Below, one piece after another: positions 58,328 through 64,000 of a stretch of DNA of 64,000 nucleotides. Positions within the stretch are counted from its first letter, which is position 1; each line of letters starts with the position of its first letter. A program made the position numbers and the translations under genes. The notes under the pieces were generated by a model, which saw only the letters and a program-made list of their open reading frames with translations, did no database searches and was not told where the DNA came from. The stretch is from Cunninghamia lanceolata. Taxonomy: Eukaryota; Streptophyta; Pinopsida; Cupressales; Cupressaceae. The DNA lies in assembly GCA_027924645.1 (NCBI GenBank), contig BSBN01000829.1:1550001-1614000 (forward strand), in the 5' to 3' direction.

Positions 58328-58770
58328 TTGGTTCCACCAGTTGTTGATAAACCTTTTATATTATACATCTCAACTACAACTTCGGCCCTAGGGGCCCTTC
58401 TAGCACAAAATGATGAATTAGGAAAAGAGCATGCAATTTATTATATCAGTAGAACCTTGGTGGGATATGAACTCAATTATTCACCAATGGAAAGAGCTTG
58501 TTTAGCAGTAGTGTTCGCTTCCCAAAAGCTGCAACATTACATGCTAAACCAATACACAAATCTTATAGCCAAAATTGATCCCTTGAAGTATCTACTAGCA
58601 AAAGCAGCTCTTACAGGCAGACTGGCTAAATGGGTCATGATCCTTAGTGAGTTTGACATTGAGTATATAGATCACAAAGCAATCAAGGGACAAGCCCTAG
58701 TAGATCAACTAGTAGAAGCACCCATGACAGATACACACCCTATGGTAGCAGACTTTCCAGATGAGAATCT
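58328..58770 (+). pseudogene. E2 RNase H
   Basis: First part of a 349-codon open frame. It shows YISTTTSALGALLAQND, AIYYISRTLVGYELNYSPME, RACLAVVFASQKLQHYM and LTGRLAKWVMILSEFDIEYI, the standard Ty3/gypsy RNase H order. The first catalytic acid position reads Ser (YISTTTS), where many elements have Asp, so activity is doubtful. It ends with KAIKGQALVDQLVEAP, which leads to the second RNase H. Confidence 0.88.
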
Positions 58771-58779
58771 ATTCACTCT

Positions 58780-59377
58780 TTCTTACTCAATAATGTGGAA
58801 GTTATACTTTGATGGTTCCTACACACAGCATGGATCAGGGACCGGTATCTTATTTATCACAGCTCAAAATGACTATATTCCAAAGTCATATTGGCTTGCA
58901 TTCCCTTGCACCAACAACATTGCTGAGTATGAAGCACTCCTCATAGGTCTCAATATAGCAGTTCAATGGGACATCATAGAATTACAAGTATATGGAGACT
59001 CACAGCTAGTCATTCACCAAGTCATAGATGAGTACCAAACAAATGATGAAAAGTTGGTCCCCTACAAGCAACTAGTGGATGCCTACAAACCACACCTTTC
59101 TAGCGTCACATTTGAGAAAATTCCAAGAGAGCATAATAAGGCTACAGATTCTATGGCTTTTGTAGGGTCACTTATAGACATGCCTACTAATACACAGAAA
59201 TGCAAATTCTTGATCAAGCAATTGTTGATACCAGCCGTCGATGTCCCAGTCACTAAAATCATCTGCAAACTTGTTGGTCCCAATTCCCCATGGTACGAAG
59301 ATATCTATGAATACCTTAAACACAATACCTTTCCCTTTGACCTATCATCCACCCAACACAAAACCTTTATCCGTTGA
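58780..59377 (+). pseudogene. E2 second (archaeal-type) RNase H
   Basis: Second part of the same open frame. WKLYFDGSYTQHGSGTGIL gives the first catalytic Asp, FPCTNNIAEYEALLIGL the Glu, LQVYGDSQLVIHQV the next Asp, and IPREHNKATDSMAFVGSLI the last acid. All catalytic acids appear present. The extra RNase H is the defining feature of the Tat branch. The frame remains open to 59,377 and then shifts into the integrase spacer. Confidence 0.88.
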
Positions 59378-59384
59378 TCCTCCT

Positions 59385-60548
59385 GTTACACCATTCTGGG
59401 TGATACACTATATTGCTGGAGTCTCGATGGTATCCTCCTATGATGTCTTAATGTGGAAGAAGCTGAAGCTACCTTATGAGACATACATGAAGGTGTCTGT
59501 GGCACACATTCTACCAGTCCTAATCTCGCTAAGAAGATACTCAAAACAGGTTACTACTGGCCTACAATAGAACAAGATGCTGCACAGTTTGCTACGAAGT
59601 GTCTACAATGCCAGCAGCATGGAGATTTGATTCACACACCAACTCATTAATTACAACCTGTGACAACTCCTTGGCCTTTTTCTCAATGGGGTCTCGACCT
59701 TGTAGGACAAATCCACCCATCCTCATCCAATGGCCATAAGTTCATCATTACCACCACTAAGTATTTCATGAAGTGGGTGGAAGCCATTCCCATGACCTAT
59801 ATCACCGGTAAGAAAATAGCCAAGTTTATCCTTAACTACCTCATTTGTCAGTATGGTATTCCCCAAGCCATTGTCACTGATAATGGGAGACCATTCAAGA
59901 ATCAAGATGTTCGTGCCTTATGCACACAATACAATATCCAACATCACTTTTCAACTCCCTACTATCCGCAGAGTAACGACCAAGTTGAGGCTTCTAATAA
60001 AACCATTCTCAAAATCCTCAAGAAAACGGTCAATGAAGCTAGTTGTGATTGGCACTTATAGCTCAATCCTACCCTATGGGCCTATCACACTAGTATTAGA
60101 ACACCAACTAGTGCCACACCATATGCCTTGGTCTATGGCTCTGAAGCCATCCTACCTATAGAGGTTGAGATCCCATCCCTCAGAGTATCCATGCAGGACC
60201 TGATTAGCGGAGAGGAGTATCGTACTTCAAGATTAGCTGAGATAGAACTACTAGATGAAAGGTGCCTTGCCGCGCTTAATCATCTCCATGTCTATCAAAA
60301 CTACCTCCGGTGTAATTACAACAAAAAGATCAAAGAAAGACGATTTCAAGTTGGTGATCTTGTCCTCAAAGAGAATCAAAGAAATCAAGCAAACTAAGAA
60401 AAGAAGGGCAAGTTTGAGCTTAATTGGTTAGGCCCCTTTATTGTCACAGCAACATATGGATCAGGAGCTTATACTTTAGCTACACCTGATGGCTTTCCTT
60501 TGGATGAGCCACTTAACAGTGTTCATCTCAAGAAGTTCTATACCTGAT
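59385..60548 (+). pseudogene. E2 integrase
   Basis: The N-terminal HHCC region is broken (59,500-59,650; KCLQCQQHGDLIH-like). The core follows: PWPFSQWGLDLVGQIHPSSS with the first Asp, AIVTDNGRPFKNQDVRALC with the second, and FSTPYYPQSNDQVEASNKTI with the Glu. A TAG at 60,059 stands where Gln is expected, before LNPTLWAYHTS. The frame 60,128-60,397 continues with MVYGSEAILPIEVEIPSLRV and RRFQVGDLVLKE. The C-terminus ends with LNSVHLKKFYT and TGA at 60,546-60,548. Confidence 0.88.
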
Positions 60549-61130
60549 CCTCAGAGTATTCCAAAAAAAAAAAATGAAAAACAAAAAAATAAAATAATCC
60601 ATCCTCTGGTGAAAATTTGGTAAATAGGCACCTTGGTTAAGTACCATAGTGAAAACCTGGCAAACAGGCGTTATAAGTAGAGTCAGGATCCATCATCTAT
60701 TGAGTCCTGCTCCTTCCATGTCCATTTTACAACAAGCTTCATCCATCCATAATAAAACCATTGACCTTGTTTGCATTTCCATCTCCCTATCTAGTGTAGC
60801 TTGGAAATTTGTCAATGTCCATCGTCATCCCATGTCTGGATCTGTGTCAAACAGTTAACACTGTCTTGTCCTAGATCAAAGCTTTCTGTGTTTTCTTTGT
60901 CAATCATCCATGCAAATTCCTCTACTGGAATGGGGGCAACTCTTTCCTTAACCTAGGTCTAGGAATGGATCCTTGTTCATGGTTTGCAAATCACTTCAAT
61001 CTTTCTCCCTTTCGCAGACAACACCCTTTAACGGACACATTGCTCCTACGATAAGGCTGTTATCTTCCCAACGCTTTTTCTACATCATCACTCCAACCAG
61101 AACTACATATTATATCTTCTCAGTCTTAAA

Positions 61131-61201
61131 GTACCTTGATCCCATGGATATGGGTATGTAGGCAGTATGGAATACGAAGGAAGTATCCAGTACTCAGGTA
61201 C
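61131..61201 (+). ncRNA. 3' UTR stem-loop module, E2 copy 1
   Basis: The arms GTACCT (61,131-61,136) and AGGTAC (61,196-61,201) pair. Inside, TGGATA and TATCCA can pair, with GGGTATGTAGGCAG between them. The copy is 154 bp from copy 2. Confidence 0.55.
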
Positions 61202-61284
61202 ACGAGATCTCCCCCTTTTACCTTGACCCATCTCATCACTCTATCCAAAACTACATATTATCATATTTCACCTTTCCTTGTAAT

Positions 61285-61356
61285 GTGCCTTGATCTCGTG
61301 GATACAGGGTATGTAGGCAGTCTAGAATACGAAGGATGTATCCAGTACTCAGGCAC
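61285..61356 (+). ncRNA. 3' UTR stem-loop module, E2 copy 2
   Basis: The arms GTGCCT (61,285-61,290) and AGGCAC (61,351-61,356) pair, with the G:C version of the third base pair. The interior has TGGATA, GGGTATGTAGGCAGTCTAG and TATCCAG. Confidence 0.55.
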
Positions 61357-62778
61357 ATATGATTCATCATTCTCCACCCATCCCATTCCATTAACACTGT
61401 CACCTTTCTTGTCTTCCATTTTTCAAAATCCATGCACTGCGACTTGACTAACTCAAGCAGCAGGCTAGTGCATCCTTTCAAAGCAACAGTCCTTAGCCAA
61501 CCTGAAGCAAAGCAGCTTTCTTCCGGAGTCAACTACTATCCTATTGTTCTGATTGCCAACATCAGCTAATTCCAGCTTAACCAAAGCACCAAATCAACAA
61601 GCTTGTCTTCTACAAAGTGTTCCATTGTCAAGACCAACACACGCGTCTCCTACGACATGTGGCATTTCTTGCAGTGAGACATTGTCTTTTTTAGGTAGAT
61701 AGCCCCCTTTAACGGACACATTGCTCCTACGATAAGGTTGTTATTTATCCTATCCAATCTATCCTGAGCAACCTCTTTAGCAAGAGAATATGTTGGCTGT
61801 ATGTTTACTTTATAAGTCAGTCAATTTGCTTTTTAGTTTATCTTTTGTTCCTATTCCTTTACCTATTCAAGCCTACCTTGATTTATCTATAATCTTGGTA
61901 TGTTGCAATGCAGTACGGAGTGGGGGCATAGTCATTTCTTTTGTGTGCTGTGTTTGAGGAATGATCTTTAGCATCTTTCTTAGCATCATATTTATCTTGT
62001 GTGTGTTACGACCTAGCATCTTACATATTTAATAGTCTTCATGTATTTGCATGTATTGAAGTTTATGTTATGTTCAAGACTATGGCTCATTCACATGTAC
62101 CAACAAGGTCATATTATGACTAAGGGATCTAAATTCAAACCGCTTGCTTGCAGAGTCAACGTCCATGCACTCGGATATTACTGCACCTTGGTCTTTTATA
62201 CCTTGGTGGTGAACTATCCACGTACCATATCAAAAATAAGGATTGCTCTTTATATACAATTGTGAAACCAATGCAACAAGCTCATTCATCCATTCCCACA
62301 ACCTTTATATCATTTTCATTGCAATGATTGATCAACAGTCTCTGTCTTCCATCTCCTCCTCTTCTTCTCTCTGGTGCATATCTGCCAGACCCACATGTTA
62401 GATATCACTAGTCATAGCATCTTCATCATGTCATCACAAGTCATAACATCTCTATCATCATACATCTATAAGCATCACATAAGCAATATACATCATCACA
62501 TAAATCCATAATCATACATACATATCATCACATCCATGACATCAAGAAGTGTATATATACAAACATGAACATCAATAAATAGAACAAATCATCATATATC
62601 TCATGTGAAGGTCCTCATAATATAAAATGTACATGTCTACATCAATAGTCCATATATACATCAATATAGTACATCAAGGCTATCAAGGGCCCGCAATATA
62701 TCATGCAGGCATCAGTCCTAAATGATACAAAATGATACATAATGATACAAAATGATACAATATACACATGTACATGCT

Positions 62779-64000
62779 CTAGTGGGTAGAGTTGTGCTCC
62801 TGCTGTGGCCCCTGTCCTCCACCTGTGCTCGGCGCAGGTCCCCCTACTGGTCCTCCTCCCCCTGGTGGCACAACTAGTTCTCTAACTGAGGACAATGACT
62901 GCCCTATCCTACGAGACCTGGATGCTCCAGACCTACTCCTATCTCTGTAGCTTAGCTCTCACTACACCCCTGGCACCACACCCACGTATAGACCCCTGTA
63001 ATACTCTACCTCTCTACCAGTTGATACTAGCTCTCCTTGTACCTAGACGAGCTCACTGTATAAGGTCCTTTGATCGGCACCCAGTGCACAGCGTGCCTCG
63101 TCTCTCTCCTACCTCATTCTATGTAGTGTGGCCTCTGCTGTCAGCTGTAGCTGTGCCTCTGTATCTCTCTCCCTCATCACCTGGGCTAGCTGCCTATCAT
63201 CCACTGCTAGTGCAGCTGGCACCTGTACCTGTACCTGTGGCTGTGCCTATGCCTGGATCTGTAACTGTGCCTGTGTGTGTGCCAGGGCTGTCTGTGCTAC
63301 TACTGCTACCTATGTCTGCACCTGTGCTAAGGCCTCAGCCTGTCTTGCCTCAGCCCTTGTCGCATCCCTATCTCTCCTCAACCATACCATCCAGAGCTCT
63401 AAACATGTCCTTCAGGCTATCTCCTCCTATAGCAGTCGCTCAGTCCACTATAAATTAGTCTCTACGACTAGATCCCCCTCCTTAGCCATCTCCACATCTA
63501 CCTGCTGGCCGCTGGCCTCTCCAATTGCCTGCTGTCTCGCCTCCCTGGCCTGTCACCTCATTCGGGCCTCTGCACCTGGGACTAGTACCTCCCCCACTGC
63601 CACTGTCACACCTAGTGTAGTCAATCTCACCAGCCTATGTGTCTGCTAGTACCTATTGTACTCTGGTAGTGTCCCCAGATCTACCAGTCTTGTGTCCCAA
63701 TCCCATCACACAGGGGCAAGTCCCTGTACCTCTACCAAAGCTCCCAGTCCCCAGCCTCTCGTCATGTCTTGGCATGCGTCGCCTCTCCAACTGGCAGTCC
63801 CTGTGGCAGCCCAAACTATCTGAGTACCTGCTCTGGTAGGTATCTCTCTATGGTATCTGTCCGCCTCCCAAACAGATATCGAGCCTAGCGGTAGTACATA
63901 AGTTGTTTGTGCTCATCCTCCCACTCCTCTCAAAGTAACCATGGCCTCCAAACAAATACGTTCATCTCATCAATCTGTCACCTCCAGTGGCTAACAGATC
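62779..64000 (-). pseudogene. Antisense PMD-type ORF of E2 (C-terminal part)
   Basis: The minus strand reads from the window edge toward 62,779. Near 63,900-63,700 it has ARYLFGRRTDTIERYLPEQV, LR, a stop and FGLPQGLPVGEATHAKT; an RxFP/LPExVLRxFG box is a PMD hallmark. After a frameshift a long alpha-helical, coiled-coil-like tail follows (RDRDATRAEARQAEALAQVQ, then many AQ/VQ pairs, RQLAQVMRERDTEAQLQL, ERDEARCALGADQRTLYSEL). It ends with RSGASRSRRIGQSLSSVREL, a Pro/Gly-rich tail and the TAG at 62,779. Internal stops are nearly all TAG. GC content is visibly higher than around it. It lies antisense to E2 pol, where a PMD ORF also sits relative to E4. Confidence 0.72.

Larger units (their letters stand above)
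60549..62778 (+). other. E2 3' UTR with repeated modules
   Basis: Non-coding. It holds two copies of a GTGAAAAYYTGGYAAAYAGGC module (about 60,610 and 60,651), two GTAGGCAG stem-loop modules (61,131-61,201 and 61,285-61,356) and a 42-nt direct repeat starting CCCTTTAACGGACACATTG (61,024 and 61,705). Purine tracts GGAATGGGGGCAAC (about 60,925) and GGAGTGGGGGCATAG (about 61,917) resemble polypurine tracts but are not followed by an LTR. From 62,400 to 62,765 CATCACATA and TACAAAATGA words make a low-complexity stretch just before the antisense ORF stop. Confidence 0.72.
38897..64000 (+). mobile_element. E2: Tat-like Ty3/gypsy element, 3' end outside window
   Basis: Layout in sense order: 5' LTR 38,897-39,955, primer binding site, long leader (39,956-41,224 and 51,786-52,752, split by E3), gag 52,753-55,085, protease and G-patch-like segment 55,070-56,960, RT 57,400-58,300, RNase H, second RNase H, integrase to about 60,545, 3' UTR with modules, and an antisense PMD ORF at the window end. 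No TGTAGACACC-type 3' LTR is present up to 64,000, so it should lie further right. It inserted into the PMD ORF of E4; the left flank 5-mer is CTATG. It is inactive, with many TAG stops but few large deletions. Confidence 0.88.

Noticed and set aside
24955..60061. TAG read as a sense codon (stop reassignment or readthrough)
   Set aside because: TAA and TGA stops, frameshifts and deletions also occur, and plant nuclear genes use the standard code. C-to-T decay explains the bias.
60925..61931. GGAATGGGGGCAAC and GGAGTGGGGGCATAG as E2 polypurine tract
   Set aside because: Neither is followed by TGTAGACACC or any sequence matching the 5' LTR.
62633..62645. TGTCTACATC as a possible E2 3' LTR boundary
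   Set aside because: No polypurine tract next to it, no homology to the E2 5' LTR, and its orientation does not fit.
62895..63649. Plus-strand frames of 173-187 codons rich in Cys, Ala, Pro and Leu
   Set aside because: They are shadows of the minus-strand PMD-type ORF, whose frame shows recognisable motifs.

Overview
The window looks like intergenic DNA from a large plant nuclear genome. It is AT-rich, packed with nested and decaying LTR retrotransposons, and carries plant-specific coding relics (a pentatricopeptide repeat fragment and plant mobile domain ORFs). A gymnosperm-like genome would fit, but the sequence alone does not fix the species. I see no intact host gene and no rRNA, tRNA or CRISPR locus. 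Almost every reading frame is a piece of gag-pol, an LTR, or a low-complexity tract.

Layout. 1-3.3 kb: nothing recognisable. 3.3-8.6 kb (minus): a broken Ty3/gypsy pol of the Tat type (PR, linker, RT, RNase H, second RNase H, integrase), split by about 1.3 kb of foreign DNA. 10.6-11.2 kb (plus): a PPR gene fragment running into about 1 kb of GA-rich microsatellite. 14,651-22,530 (plus): a complete but dead chromovirus (Ty3/gypsy with chromodomain) with 1.6 kb LTRs, inserted in a small tandem array. 23,570-31,642 (plus): a complete but dead Ty1/copia element with a perfect GATAT target duplication. 31.7-33.8 kb (minus): the 3' LTR and 3' UTR of a Tat-like element (E5). About 35.5-38.9 kb: the 3' LTR of another minus-strand element (E4) followed by a plus-strand, intron-containing plant mobile domain (PMD) ORF. 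38,897 to the window end (plus): a Tat-like autonomous element (E2) with gag-pol at 52.8-60.5 kb. At 62.8-64.0 kb it appears to carry its own antisense PMD ORF, still upstream of a 3' LTR that lies outside the window. 41,225-51,785 (minus): a young non-autonomous relative (E3) inserted in the E2 leader, with perfect GTCCT target duplications and LTRs that differ at about five positions in 971 bp.

E2, E3 and E5 share LTR ends (TGTAGACACC), and E2 and E3 share a primer-binding-site type, so they form one family. Three non-coding architectures recur in it: degenerate arrays of about 22 nt in the leader (E2, E3), AT-rich palindromes in U3, and a 3' UTR module whose closing stem shows compensatory changes between copies. 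The antisense PMD ORF appears next to E4 and in E2. Most premature stops in the pol genes are TAG where the family has Gln or Trp, which is the expected footprint of C-to-T decay at methylated CHG sites. These points are the main candidates for something undescribed.
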